From NCBI GenBank assembly GCA_964651515.1, contig CAZYYB010000056.1:1-21420 (forward strand): a stretch of DNA of 21,420 bases. The letters run 5' to 3'. Source of the DNA: BOG-1184 sp964651515 (lineage in GTDB: Bacteria > Fibrobacterota > Chitinivibrionia > Chitinivibrionales > Chitinispirillaceae). Every line of letters begins with the position of its first letter. Positions within the stretch are counted from its first letter, which is position 1. Of the stretch, positions 8,040 through 15,748 are shown piece by piece. The position numbers and the translations under genes are program-made. The notes below the pieces were generated by a model. It saw nothing but the letters and a program-made list of their open reading frames with translations, made no database searches and was not told the DNA's origin.

Positions 8040-8067
8040 AATCCCCTTCCGGAACGAGAAGGGGATT
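8040..8067 (-). other. Hairpin between mcp1 and response regulator gene
   Basis: Perfect 9-bp inverted repeat AATCCCCTT / AAGGGGATT with a 10-nt loop. No T-run follows on the transcribed strand, so it may be an RNA processing or stability element rather than a terminator. The equivalent junction of the other module has a different 9-bp hairpin at 15749-15774. Confidence 0.55.
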
Positions 8068-8077
8068 GAACGAACGA

Positions 8078-11000
8078 CTAAAACTCCCTCAACGCCTCAT
8101 CCCGTAGCGGGATGACTCCCTCGGGATCAATTTTTTCGCGACCGGACCGCCTGCCGGCGAATTGCAGCTCCGCATCCGCCGACCGACCGGCCGATTGACG
8201 CTTCGCCGATGCCTGCTGCGGTCCTTCTTTTATCCTGTCGGTCGATACGCTCAGCTTGAACTGGGAAATCATGCTCTGGAGTTCTTCCGCCTGTGAGCTC
8301 AGCTCCTCGGCGGAGCTCGCCGACTCTTCGCTGTTCGCGGCATTCTGCTGCGTTACCTTGTCCATCTGCGCGACCGCATTATTCAGCTGATCGATCCCCT
8401 GCGACTGCTCCTGCGAGGCGGCGGCGATTTCGCTTATCAGGTCGTCGACTTTTTTGGAGCTTGCGGCGATGGATTCGAACGAATTGGCCACCTCACCGGA
8501 AATGCGCACGCCCTGCTCCGCATTCTTGACGGATTCGGTAATCATATCGGCCGTGTTCTTGGCCGCCTGGGCCGAACGCTGGGCAAGGTTGCGCACCTCC
8601 TCCGCGACCACGGCAAATCCCCTGCCGGCCTCTCCCGCCCGCGCCGCTTCGACCGCGGCATTCAGTGCGAGCAGGTTGGTCTGCATGGCGATCTCGTCGA
8701 TCGTCTTGACAATCTTGGCGGTCTGGTCCGACGACTCCTTTATTTTGTTGATTGCCGCGGCCATGCTTCCCATGGCCCCGACTCCCCCGGCGGCGTTGGA
8801 TTTCGCCTCTCCGGCAAGACTCTTTGCCTGGAGGGCATTCTCCGCATTCTGTTTTGTCATCGACGACATCTCTTCGAGACTCGACGATACCTCTTCAAGG
8901 CTCGATGCCTGCTCATTCGCCCCCTGCGCAAGCGACTGGCTTCCCGCGGAAATCTGCAAACTGGCTCCCGCCACCTGCTGGGCCGATTCCGCCGCCTGGG
9001 TCAGCGCCTGGTCGAGGTTATCCACCGCCGTATTGAGCGCGTGCTTGATCGTTGCAAGATCTCCCTTGTAATCGCCCCGCATCCGGACCGTCATATTCCG
9101 CGAGGCGATCTGTTCGAGGACGGCGGCAGCCTCATTCACCGGCTTGATCACCGCATCGAGTGTATCGTTCACGCTCTGCACGATTTTCCGGAAATCCCCC
9201 TCGTGCTTCGAAGCATCGGCGCGTACCGAGAGCCTGCCTTCCCCGGCGGCGCTGCTGAGTGCGCGGGTATCGGTTGCCAGCAGGTTGACCGCATCGATGC
9301 AGGTATTCAGATTGTTGATAAGCAGGCTGAAATCGCCCTGAAAGGTTTCGGTAATTTTCGGCGGCACGACGCCTTTGCTGATGTCGTCGATATTTTTCGC
9401 CGCTACGTTCAGCGGTCCGACCACGGCATCCAGGACGTCGTTCAGTCCGCTTACCATATCCTTGAAGCTGTATTGGAATCGCGAAGTATCCGCGCGGACC
9501 GCGAGCCTGCCCTGCTTCGCCGCGTCGACGAGATTCATGATCTCCTTGTTAACCGAAAGCATCTGGCTTTTTACCTTATCGACGGCCTCGGTGATCATCG
9601 CCTTCTCGCCCGGCAGGCGGTCCATGTCAACCGAAAAATCGCCCTGGGCATACCGGCCGACCACCTCCACGATCTTCATCGTCACCGCAATATGCGACAG
9701 CGCAAGGCTGTTGATTCCCTTCGCCATCTCCGCATAGGCGCCCTGAAACATCGTCACCGGCATTATTGCGCCGATCATGCCTTTGTCGTGCTGATCGCTC
9801 ATCTCGGCGCGGGCGGAAAGGATGCCGCTCAGCGCGTCGATGCACTGGTTGAGATTGTTCTTGATGTTGTTGAAATCGCCGCTGTAGTTTGCGGTGATCT
9901 TCTCGGGGATCTCCCCGCGGCTTATCTTATCCACGTAATCGGCCGCGACATTGAGCGGACCGATGACCGCGTCGAGCGTGTCGTTGATGCCCTGGATGAT
10001 TGTACGGAAATCGCCCTGGTGTGCCGTCGCATCGGCGCGCATCCAGAGCTTTCCTTCCAGCGCGGCGCTGCTCAGCATTTTGGTATCGACCGCGAGGAGG
10101 TTTACCGAATCGATGCAGGTGTTCAGGTTGGCGATGAGCTGGTTGAAATCGCCCTGGAAGGTTTCGGTGATATTCTCCGGGATGGAGCCCTTGCTGATAT
10201 CGTCGATGCATTTCGCCGCGACGTTCAACGGCCCGACCACCGCGTCCATGACCTCGTTCAGCCCTTTCACCATCTCCTTGAAACTGTACTGGAAGCGCGA
10301 TTCATCCGCCCGGACCGAAAGTTTGCCGAGTTTTGCCGCCTCGACCAGGAGCATGATCTCCTGGTTGACCGACAACATCTGGTTTTTAACTTTATCGATT
10401 GCCTCGGTGATCGCCGCCTTTTTGCCCGGCAGTCGGTCCATGTCCGGGGAAAAGTCGCCCTGTGCATACTGGCCGACGACTTCGACGATCTTCAATTTGT
10501 CGGCGATATGCGACTGTACCAGCGTGTTGATTCCCTTCGCCATTACGGCATAGGCGCCCTGGAACTTCTCCTCCGGCATCACGGCGTCGGTCATGCCCCG
10601 ATCGTGCTGTTCGCGCATTTCCGCATGCGCGCTGAGAAGGCCGCCGAGCGCATCGATGCACTGGTTGAGGTTGTTCTTGATATTGTTAAAGTCGCCGCTG
10701 TAATTTTCCGTGATCTTGTCCGGGAGTTCTCCCCGGCTCATCTGGTCAACATACTCGGCGGCCACGTTGAGCGGGCCGATCACCGCATCAAGCGTATCGT
10801 TGATTCCCTGCACGATCGCGCGGAAATCGCCCTGATGCGACGTCGCGTCGGCGCGCATCCAGAGCTTTCCTTCCAGGGTAGCGGTTGTCAGCATCCGCGT
10901 ATCGATGATCAGCGCCTTCAGGTTGTCGCGGACCTGTTCGATGGTTTCATTGATGGACGCCTGCTTGCCGGGAAATTTTTCGAGCTCGGCCTCGAAATTT

Positions 11001-12085
11001 CCCTTGCCGAATTCGGCCACGCAGGCCATCGCCTTCCTGTTGACGGCGAGATGCCCGGCGACCATCACGTTGACTCCTTCGGCCATCTCGCGGTACGCAC
11101 CGCGGAATTTGTCGACATCGATCACCGCGTCGGTCTCGCCGCAATCGTGTTGCCTGCTCAACGTCTCCAGATCTTCAATAAGCTGCTTGAGCGAATTCCG
11201 CGTTGCCTGGATGGCGGGACCTATTTCGTCCCGATCGTCCATGACGGCGATGTCGCCGGTCAGGTCGCCGTCGCCTATTCTGCGGATATCCGCAACGGCA
11301 TGATTCTGCAGGTCGTCGGCGAACCGGTCCATGGTCTGTGACAGGATGCCGATCTCATCAAAACGATCCTCCATATGCACACGGCTCTTAAGGTGCCCCT
11401 TGCCGAGTTCCCGCATCATCTCCACGCATTTCGATAGCGGCCCGGCAATGGAGCGGGTGAGGAAGATGCCGATGGCGATGCCGATGCCGGAGCCGATGAG
11501 CAGGATGATGATCATCATGACCGTGGCGGCGTGCGTTTCCTTCGCATTATTCTCGGCCGCAAGTTTTGAATTCTGGAGAACATTCCTGGTCAATGCATCG
11601 ATCTGGGCCTGCTCCTCCCTGATAACCGCTGGTCCCTTGAGGTCGATGACCTTCCATGCCTCGGCGATTTTTTTCTGTCGGGCGAGCGACTCCAACTCAT
11701 CGATGACGCCGTTGAATTCACTGGTTGACTGGCAGAAGGCTTCGTAGCTTTTTTGATCGGTTTCGCCGGTGACCGTGGCTTTAAAATCTTCCACGCTTTT
11801 CGCGAAATTCATCCGGTCGTTTTTCATTTTATCCGCGGTGGCCTGAACGGATGCCGCATCATCCCCGCGAAGCATATCGCGCAGGGATACCCTGACTTTC
11901 ATGAAATCCGTTGCAATCGTTCCCACCTGGGCAAGCGGAAGCGTGCATTTTTCATAGAGGTAGGTATTGCCTTTGTCGAGCGACCTGAAGTTGTATATCG
12001 CCTGGATGGCGTTTATCGAGGCGATCGCCGATACGATGAGAAATCCTACCTGCAATTTGGTTCCGATTTTTATTTTATTGAGCAT
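8078..12085 (-). CDS. Methyl-accepting chemotaxis protein with 4-helix sensor and poly-HAMP stalk (mcp1)
   Basis: Very long receptor (1335 aa; typical receptors have 500-700). Membrane helices at about 11-32 and 189-210 flank a helical periplasmic region (33-188) of the four-helix-bundle type. A standard HAMP domain follows (211-262, with DEIG), then a long HAMP-like stalk to about residue 1010. Residues 404-675 and 676-947 are two copies of a 272-residue super-unit containing GKLWMRADAT, PLNVAA and SKG-IP segments. The kinase-control hairpin covers about 1015-1276 with its tip in EAARAGEAGRGFAVVAEEVR. A 59-residue tail ends IPLRDEALREF, a probable CheR or CheD docking peptide. The start at 12085 is chosen because AAGGAG lies 7 nt upstream and mcp2 begins with the same MLN-IK-G sequence; the frame is open 66 bp further. 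It follows cheW1 by 62 bp. The ligand is unknown. Confidence 0.95.
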   Translation of the reverse strand: MLNKIKIGTKLQVGFLIVSAIASINAIQAIYNFRSLDKGNTYLYEKCTLPLAQVGTIATDFMKVRVSLRDMLRGDDAASVQATADKMKNDRMNFAKSVEDFKATVTGETDQKSYEAFCQSTSEFNGVIDELESLARQKKIAEAWKVIDLKGPAVIREEQAQIDALTRNVLQNSKLAAENNAKETHAATVMMIIILLIGSGIGIAIGIFLTRSIAGPLSKCVEMMRELGKGHLKSRVHMEDRFDEIGILSQTMDRFADDLQNHAVADIRRIGDGDLTGDIAVMDDRDEIGPAIQATRNSLKQLIEDLETLSRQHDCGETDAVIDVDKFRGAYREMAEGVNVMVAGHLAVNRKAMACVAEFGKGNFEAELEKFPGKQASINETIEQVRDNLKALIIDTRMLTTATLEGKLWMRADATSHQGDFRAIVQGINDTLDAVIGPLNVAAEYVDQMSRGELPDKITENYSGDFNNIKNNLNQCIDALGGLLSAHAEMREQHDRGMTDAVMPEEKFQGAYAVMAKGINTLVQSHIADKLKIVEVVGQYAQGDFSPDMDRLPGKKAAITEAIDKVKNQMLSVNQEIMLLVEAAKLGKLSVRADESRFQYSFKEMVKGLNEVMDAVVGPLNVAAKCIDDISKGSIPENITETFQGDFNQLIANLNTCIDSVNLLAVDTKMLSSAALEGKLWMRADATAHQGDFRTIIQGINDTLDAVIGPLNVAADYVDKISRGEIPEKITANYSGDFNNIKNNLNQCIDALSGILSARAEMSDQHDKGMIGAIMPVTMFQGAYAEMAKGINSLALSHIAVTMKIVEVVGRYAQGDFSVDMDRLPGEKAMITEAVDKVKSQMLSVNKEIMNLVDAAKQGRLAVRADTSRFQYSFKDMVSGLNDVLDAVVGPLNVAAKNIDDISKGVVPPKITETFQGDFSLLINNLNTCIDAVNLLATDTRALSSAAGEGRLSVRADASKHEGDFRKIVQSVNDTLDAVIKPVNEAAAVLEQIASRNMTVRMRGDYKGDLATIKHALNTAVDNLDQALTQAAESAQQVAGASLQISAGSQSLAQGANEQASSLEEVSSSLEEMSSMTKQNAENALQAKSLAGEAKSNAAGGVGAMGSMAAAINKIKESSDQTAKIVKTIDEIAMQTNLLALNAAVEAARAGEAGRGFAVVAEEVRNLAQRSAQAAKNTADMITESVKNAEQGVRISGEVANSFESIAASSKKVDDLISEIAAASQEQSQGIDQLNNAVAQMDKVTQQNAANSEESASSAEELSSQAEELQSMISQFKLSVSTDRIKEGPQQASAKRQSAGRSADAELQFAGRRSGREKIDPEGVIPLRDEALREF
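9245..10876 (-). repeat. Two tandem 816-bp super-repeats within mcp1
   Basis: The copies are 10061-10876 and 9245-10060; anchor sequences such as AGAGCTTTCCTTCCAG (10861 and 10045) and TGCACTGGTT (10657 and 9841) recur exactly 816 bp apart. Each encodes 272 residues, about three 91-residue HAMP-like units. The copies differ at many positions, so the duplication is not very recent. A third partial unit, GEGRLSVRADASKHEG, begins right after copy two. Confidence 0.85.
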
Positions 12086-12092
12086 CGCGCCA

Positions 12093-12098
12093 CTCCTT
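12093..12098 (-). promoter_or_regulatory. Shine-Dalgarno deciding the mcp1 start
   Basis: AAGGAG on the minus strand, 7 nt before the ATG at 12085. It argues against the in-frame ATG at 12151, which would overlap the cheW1 stop. Confidence 0.75.
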
Positions 12099-12147
12099 GA
12101 TGGTTGTGAGGTTGTCGTGTTATTGATCGGGTTCCGCTGCGACCGTT

Positions 12148-12663
12148 TCATGCCGCCTTGCCGATTTCGGCCAGTTCCTTAACGGAAAGCACCTTATCGA
12201 TATCAAGCAGTATCTTCACGCTGCCGCCTATCTTGCCCATGCCGAGGATGAATTCGGTATTTACCGAAGCGTCGAATGCCGGCGTCTGTTCGATATTTTC
12301 GGCGCGGATATCCAGTACCTCCTTGACCTCATCGATGATGATTCCCATGGTTACCTTTACCTCAAGGAATCCGGTCTGGACGACGATGATGCAGGTCTTT
12401 TCGGTATCCGGCGCCGCGTCCAGCGCGAACTTGCGTCGCAGGTCCACGACCGGTATCACCTTGCCCCGGAGGTTGATGACGCCCCGGACATACTCGGGCG
12501 TTCGCGGGACCCTGGTGACCATCTGCATCTGGATGATCTCCTGCACCTTGAGAATCTCAAGGCCGTACTCCTCCTCGGCGAGACGGAAGGTGAGATATTT
12601 GCCGGCGAGTTTCGCGCCCGCGGCGCTCACGTCGGTTGTCGCCGATTGCGTGCTGGTGGACAT
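12148..12663 (-). CDS. cheW: CheW, receptor-kinase coupling protein (module 1)
   Basis: CheW is the adaptor that links receptors to CheA in the signalling array. The 171-aa product is one CheW domain after a short N-terminal extension (residues 1-20): GKYLTFRLAEEEYGLEILKV at 21-40, EIIQMQMVTRVPRTPEYVRGVINLRGKVIPVVDLR at 42-76 given as two blocks in other CheWs, with R60 at the receptor-contact position, and IIIDEVKEVLDI at 108-119. The start at 12663 has GGGAG 8 nt upstream; the frame is open to 12804, inside cheA1, which is unlikely to be used. It lies 106 bp after cheA1, a gap that contains a hairpin, and 62 bp before mcp1. CheW2 (19430-19954) is a close paralogue in the same position of the other module. 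Confidence 0.95.
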   Translation of the reverse strand: MSTSTQSATTDVSAAGAKLAGKYLTFRLAEEEYGLEILKVQEIIQMQMVTRVPRTPEYVRGVINLRGKVIPVVDLRRKFALDAAPDTEKTCIIVVQTGFLEVKVTMGIIIDEVKEVLDIRAENIEQTPAFDASVNTEFILGMGKIGGSVKILLDIDKVLSVKELAEIGKAA

Positions 12664-12671
12664 TGTGAACA

Positions 12672-12676
12672 CTCCC
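12672..12676 (-). promoter_or_regulatory. Shine-Dalgarno deciding the cheW1 start
   Basis: GGGAG on the minus strand, 8 nt before the ATG at 12663; supports MSTSTQ as the N-terminus. Confidence 0.65.
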
Positions 12677-12732
12677 TGAAAAAGGCAAACCGGAAATCCG
12701 CCCGTTATACAACAAAAGCTAAAAGCCGTCGC

Positions 12733-12753
12733 CCCGCCTCGTTTCCGGGCGGG
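12733..12753 (-). other. Hairpin between cheA1 and cheW1 (possible attenuator)
   Basis: CCCGCC / GGCGGG stem of 6 bp with a 9-nt loop. On the transcribed strand it is followed, after about 7 nt, by CTTTTAGCTTTTG. The T-run is interrupted and offset, so at best partial termination is expected. Confidence 0.4.
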
Positions 12754-12769
12754 CCGACCGTGCGCTATT

Positions 12770-14965
12770 TCAACATTGCGACAACTTGACAATGCCGCCG
12801 ACATCGATGATCAGGCTGACCGAGCCGTCGCTCATGATCGCTCCGCCGGTCACCCCGGGAATTTCGCCCATCTCTTCGCCGAGGCTCTTGATCACCACCT
12901 GTTGCTGCCCGATGATTTCATCGAGGTGCAGGCCGATTTTTTTTCCCAGCATGTCTTCGACGATCATGACTACCCCGTCCCGCGAGTACTCGGTCCCGGC
13001 GGCGGTGTTCTTTCCAAACAGCGTTTCGAGATCGACCAGCGGGATGAGGTCGTTGCGCACCTTGATCATGGCGGCGCGCTGCATCACCCGTTCTATCTGG
13101 CCTTCCGCGGGGCGGAGCGATTCGATGATCGCCAGGGTCGGCACGATGTATTGCTCCCCGCCGGCGCGCACGATCATTCCGTCGACAATCGCTAGTGTCA
13201 ACGGCAGGCGGATCGAAAACGTGGTGCCTTTGCCCGGCGCCGATGCAATTTCCACCGATCCGCGCAGCGCCTCGATATTGCGGAGGACGACATCCATGCC
13301 CACGCCCCGGCCGGAAATGTCGGTCACCTGTTTCGCCGTCGAAAATCCGGGCAGGAAAATGAACCGGTGGATAGCCTCTTCCGTCAGGTGTTCGTCGGCC
13401 GTGCAGAGACCCTTGTCGATCGCCTTGCGGCGGATGGCCTCGCGATCGAGTCCCCGGCCGTCGTCCGATACTTCGATATAAATATTGCCGGCCCGGTGGT
13501 ACGCGCGCAGTTTGACCGTCGCGCGAAGCGGCTTTCCGGATTTCTCCCGTTCGAGGGGCGGTTCTATGCCGTGATCGACCGAATTGCGGATCATGTGGAT
13601 CAGGGGATCCCCGATTTTTTCAACCACCGATTTATCGAGTTCCGTATCTTCACCTTCGGTAATGAAATCGATTTCCCGTTTGCATTTTTTCGCCAGGTCC
13701 CGGGCAAGGCGGGCCATCTTCTGGAAGGTCGCCCGCACCGAGACCATCCGCAGCGACATGGCCATCTCCTGGATCTGGCGCATGATCATGGCGGCATGGC
13801 CGATCTTCGTCTGCACCGCCTGGTCCGCGATGCCCAGGACGAGCTTATCGGCATAGATCATCGATTGGGCGATCACCGCCTCGCCGATCGCGTCGACCAA
13901 CTGGTCGATGCGATTGACAGGCACCCGGATGGTTTCCTCAATGGCGATGGATGACCGGGGGGGCGATTGCGCGGCAATGGCTCCGCCGACGGCCTGGGGC
14001 GCGACCAGCCTGTCGTCGAGGAGTATTTCACCGGCTTTTCTTGCCTCGCCCTTTTTCTGCATCCGGAGCGCTTCGTCGAGCGTCTCCTGGGTCACGCCCC
14101 CCTCCTGAACGAGGATTTCGCCGATTTTCCGATTACCTTCCGGCAATGTTTCGCCTGCCGTATCGGTTTTCCGCGCTACCAGGGAGCCGAGACGTTCAAG
14201 TAGCGCTTCGTATTTTTCCGGAATGGCGAGGGGTGCGCCGCCGATGGCTTTTTCGACGTTCCCGATAAAGACCTTGAGGCAATCGTTGGATTCGAGCAAG
14301 GCATCGATGGAGGCGGCATTCAGGGTGCATTCGCCCCTGCGCACGCGGTCCATTGCGCTTTCCATGCTGTGGGCAAGCTTCTGGATCTCCTTGAGGTTGA
14401 GAAAACCCGCCACACCCTTGACGGTATGCCACGACCGGAAGACCGCATCGATGCGTTCGGAATCGGTCGGGTTTGCCTCCAGTTCAAGCAGCAGCGTTTC
14501 CGCCGTGGTAATATGGTCGCGCGCTTCATTGACAAAATCAGTCAAGAGCGACCGGTCGCCTTCAAACGTGAGCGATTCCCCGGCGCCTACCGCCCTGCCG
14601 GCTTCCCCGGATACGGGCGGCAAAACGGGTGCCGGCACTTTCGTTTTTTCACCGTCAGGGACATTCCGGTCAAGGACTTCCCGGCGCATCAGGCTTCCGG
14701 TCTCTTTCAGCATTTTCTCGATGCTCTGGCAGAGTTTTTTGCCGCCCGCGGCAAAATCGACCTCGCCGAGGATCATATTTTCTATGAGAGAGATCGTCCG
14801 CTGGATCTGGGTGATAAAGGCCGGGGAAAGTATGCCTTCCCCGGTAAGGCCGGAAAGGGTATCGAGGATGGAGCTCAATGGCGCGAGATCGTTTTTTTCG
14901 AGAAGCGGAATCTTCGCCGCAATGGTGTTGAGCCGTTCTTCGACCGATCCGTATTCGTGGGGCAT
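12770..14965 (-). CDS. cheA: CheA histidine kinase with internal MshEN-like segment (module 1)
   Basis: CheA autophosphorylates in response to receptor state and phosphorylates CheY and CheB. In the 731-aa product residues 1-130 form a helical region I cannot assign. The HPt domain is at about 135-245 with phospho-site H180 in SWHTVKGVAGFL. Residues 280-303 and 310-333 are two consecutive motifs of the MshEN type (KIGEILVQEGG...MQ and KAGEILLDDRL...AAQ). The dimerization helices start near 342 (VNRIDQLVDAIGEAVIAQSM). The ATPase domain shows HMIRNSVDHGIE at 457, DDGRGLD at 501, FLPGFST at 537, GRGVGMDVV at 552 and GKGTTFSIRLPLT at 578. A CheW-like P5 domain runs from 595 to 731. No CheY-binding P2 domain is obvious. 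The ATG at 14965 has only a weak GAGAG site. It is probably the first gene of its transcription unit. Confidence 0.96.
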   Translation of the reverse strand: MPHEYGSVEERLNTIAAKIPLLEKNDLAPLSSILDTLSGLTGEGILSPAFITQIQRTISLIENMILGEVDFAAGGKKLCQSIEKMLKETGSLMRREVLDRNVPDGEKTKVPAPVLPPVSGEAGRAVGAGESLTFEGDRSLLTDFVNEARDHITTAETLLLELEANPTDSERIDAVFRSWHTVKGVAGFLNLKEIQKLAHSMESAMDRVRRGECTLNAASIDALLESNDCLKVFIGNVEKAIGGAPLAIPEKYEALLERLGSLVARKTDTAGETLPEGNRKIGEILVQEGGVTQETLDEALRMQKKGEARKAGEILLDDRLVAPQAVGGAIAAQSPPRSSIAIEETIRVPVNRIDQLVDAIGEAVIAQSMIYADKLVLGIADQAVQTKIGHAAMIMRQIQEMAMSLRMVSVRATFQKMARLARDLAKKCKREIDFITEGEDTELDKSVVEKIGDPLIHMIRNSVDHGIEPPLEREKSGKPLRATVKLRAYHRAGNIYIEVSDDGRGLDREAIRRKAIDKGLCTADEHLTEEAIHRFIFLPGFSTAKQVTDISGRGVGMDVVLRNIEALRGSVEIASAPGKGTTFSIRLPLTLAIVDGMIVRAGGEQYIVPTLAIIESLRPAEGQIERVMQRAAMIKVRNDLIPLVDLETLFGKNTAAGTEYSRDGVVMIVEDMLGKKIGLHLDEIIGQQQVVIKSLGEEMGEIPGVTGGAIMSDGSVSLIIDVGGIVKLSQC

Positions 14966-15022
14966 AGGGCTCTCGAATATGAAATACCGTTAAGCGGCGA
15001 CGGCTCCGTCCTGAACCGAACT

Positions 15023-15042
15023 CCGGCAGGGTTTTCTGCCGG
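15023..15042 (-). other. 7-bp perfect inverted repeat in the cheA1 leader
   Basis: CCGGCAG and CTGCCGG with a 6-nt loop, lying between the promoter candidate and the cheA1 start, 57 bp before the ATG. No T-run follows on the minus strand. A comparable 7-bp hairpin sits in the cheR leader. Confidence 0.4.
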
Positions 15043-15073
15043 GCACGCACCGGCGACAGGCTCCGCATTTAAT

Positions 15074-15115
15074 CCCGATAATGCTAATTATATCACTTTT
15101 TCCGGCATCGTGCAC
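15074..15115 (-). promoter_or_regulatory. Candidate promoter for cheA1 module
   Basis: On the minus strand TATAAT (15092-15087) is preceded by GTGA and, 17 nt upstream, by GTGCAC (15115-15110); ATCGGG follows 7 nt downstream. Hexamers and spacings equal those of the candidate before cheR at 7506-7547. The -35 region deviates from TTGACA, so an activator or a non-standard factor may be involved. The leader to the cheA1 ATG would be about 110-115 nt. Confidence 0.55.
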
Positions 15116-15118
15116 GAT
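15107..15118. promoter_or_regulatory. 12-bp perfect palindrome over the -35 region (candidate operator)
   Basis: ATCGTGCACGAT is its own reverse complement and covers the -35 hexamer of the cheA1 promoter candidate, where a dimeric regulator could bind. GTGCA half-sites also occur at the cheR promoter candidate. Confidence 0.4.
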
Positions 15119-15171
15119 AATTGAACCGAAAATGCCATAAGACAATATCGATTCCATGCAATAGCGGCGGG

Positions 15172-15199
15172 CTTAAAAGCGAAACCTGCGGCGGCTTCG
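15172..15199 (-). terminator. Candidate intrinsic terminator after module 2
   Basis: On the minus strand CGAAGCC pairs with GGTTTCG (7 bp including one G-U) across a 6-nt loop, then CTTTTAAG. It lies about 100 bp beyond the module 2 response regulator stop and before the cheA1 promoter candidate, as expected for a boundary between transcription units. The T-run is short, so it may be weak. Confidence 0.35.
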
Positions 15200-15298
15200 A
15201 GGGTTGGATTTCCCGAATAGACAGGAGCTTACCGGGCGTCGTACAAGCAGGGCCTTAAAGCGGCGATTACGGCATTTTCCCTCCTTTATCGAGCCTTC

Positions 15299-15733
15299 TC
15301 ACAGGCCCCGGTTGTTGAAGGGGAAGAATGATTCATCGGCCTCTTCCTGAAACTTCTCGATCCTGCCGGAAGCTGCAAGCGCGGTTTCAACGATATCCCG
15401 GATCGCCTCGGCGGAAAACGGCTTATAGAGGATGAAATCGAGGTAGTGATATTGAGCGGTATTGAACATCGTTTCGCGGGGAGTGTAGCCGGTTATGGCA
15501 ATAATCGGGATTTCATTCCCATCGGCCCGAAGGCGCGCGATGACCTCCACGCCGTTGAGCCCGGGCATGATGATATCGGTGATAATCGCGTCGAATTTCT
15601 CCGCCCGCGCGCGTTCGAGACCGTTTTTTCCGTTCGGTGACGTTTCAACGGCATAGCCGTCCTGATTGAACAGGCACCGGAGAAAGGAACAGAACGCCTT
15701 CTCATCATCGATAACAAGCAATCGGCCCTTCAT
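15299..15733 (-). CDS. Single-domain response regulator with conserved C-terminal tail (module 2)
   Basis: A 144-aa receiver protein, paralogue of the regulator at 7563-8000: both start M-G-R-LVIDDEKAFCSFLRC. D9/D10, phospho-acceptor D53 (IITDIIMPGLNG), T81 (IIAITGYTP) and K104 (LYKPF) are present. The linker after the receiver is acidic (EKFQEEADE) where the paralogue has a polar, basic one, yet the end ESFFPFNNRGL matches. AAGGA lies about 6 nt before the ATG. It follows mcp2 after 72 bp with a hairpin and closes the second module. CheA2 is the likely phosphodonor. The output is unknown; no DNA-binding or enzymatic domain exists. Confidence 0.9.
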   Translation of the reverse strand: MKGRLLVIDDEKAFCSFLRCLFNQDGYAVETSPNGKNGLERARAEKFDAIITDIIMPGLNGVEVIARLRADGNEIPIIAITGYTPRETMFNTAQYHYLDFILYKPFSAEAIRDIVETALAASGRIEKFQEEADESFFPFNNRGL

Positions 15734-15748
15734 TGAAGATCCTTCAGG

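Larger units (their letters stand above)
14966..15298. other. 333-bp non-coding gap between the two che modules
   Basis: No gene is supported here. Going along the minus strand it holds: GGAGGG at 15284-15279 followed by ATG-CCG-stop (a two-codon reading frame, perhaps a leftover start site), a weak terminator candidate, the 12-bp palindrome with the promoter candidate, and the leader hairpin of cheA1. Base composition is visibly more AT-rich around 15070-15170 than in the flanking genes. Confidence 0.7.

Noticed and set aside
9041..11341. 766-codon open frame on the plus strand opposite mcp1
   Set aside because: Same cause as above; it follows the mcp1 repeats exactly in antisense and has no recognizable domain.
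15074..15081. CCCGATAA on the plus strand, similar to a flagellar sigma-28 -10 element
   Set aside because: No TAAA-type -35 at the right distance, and it would read away from all genes.
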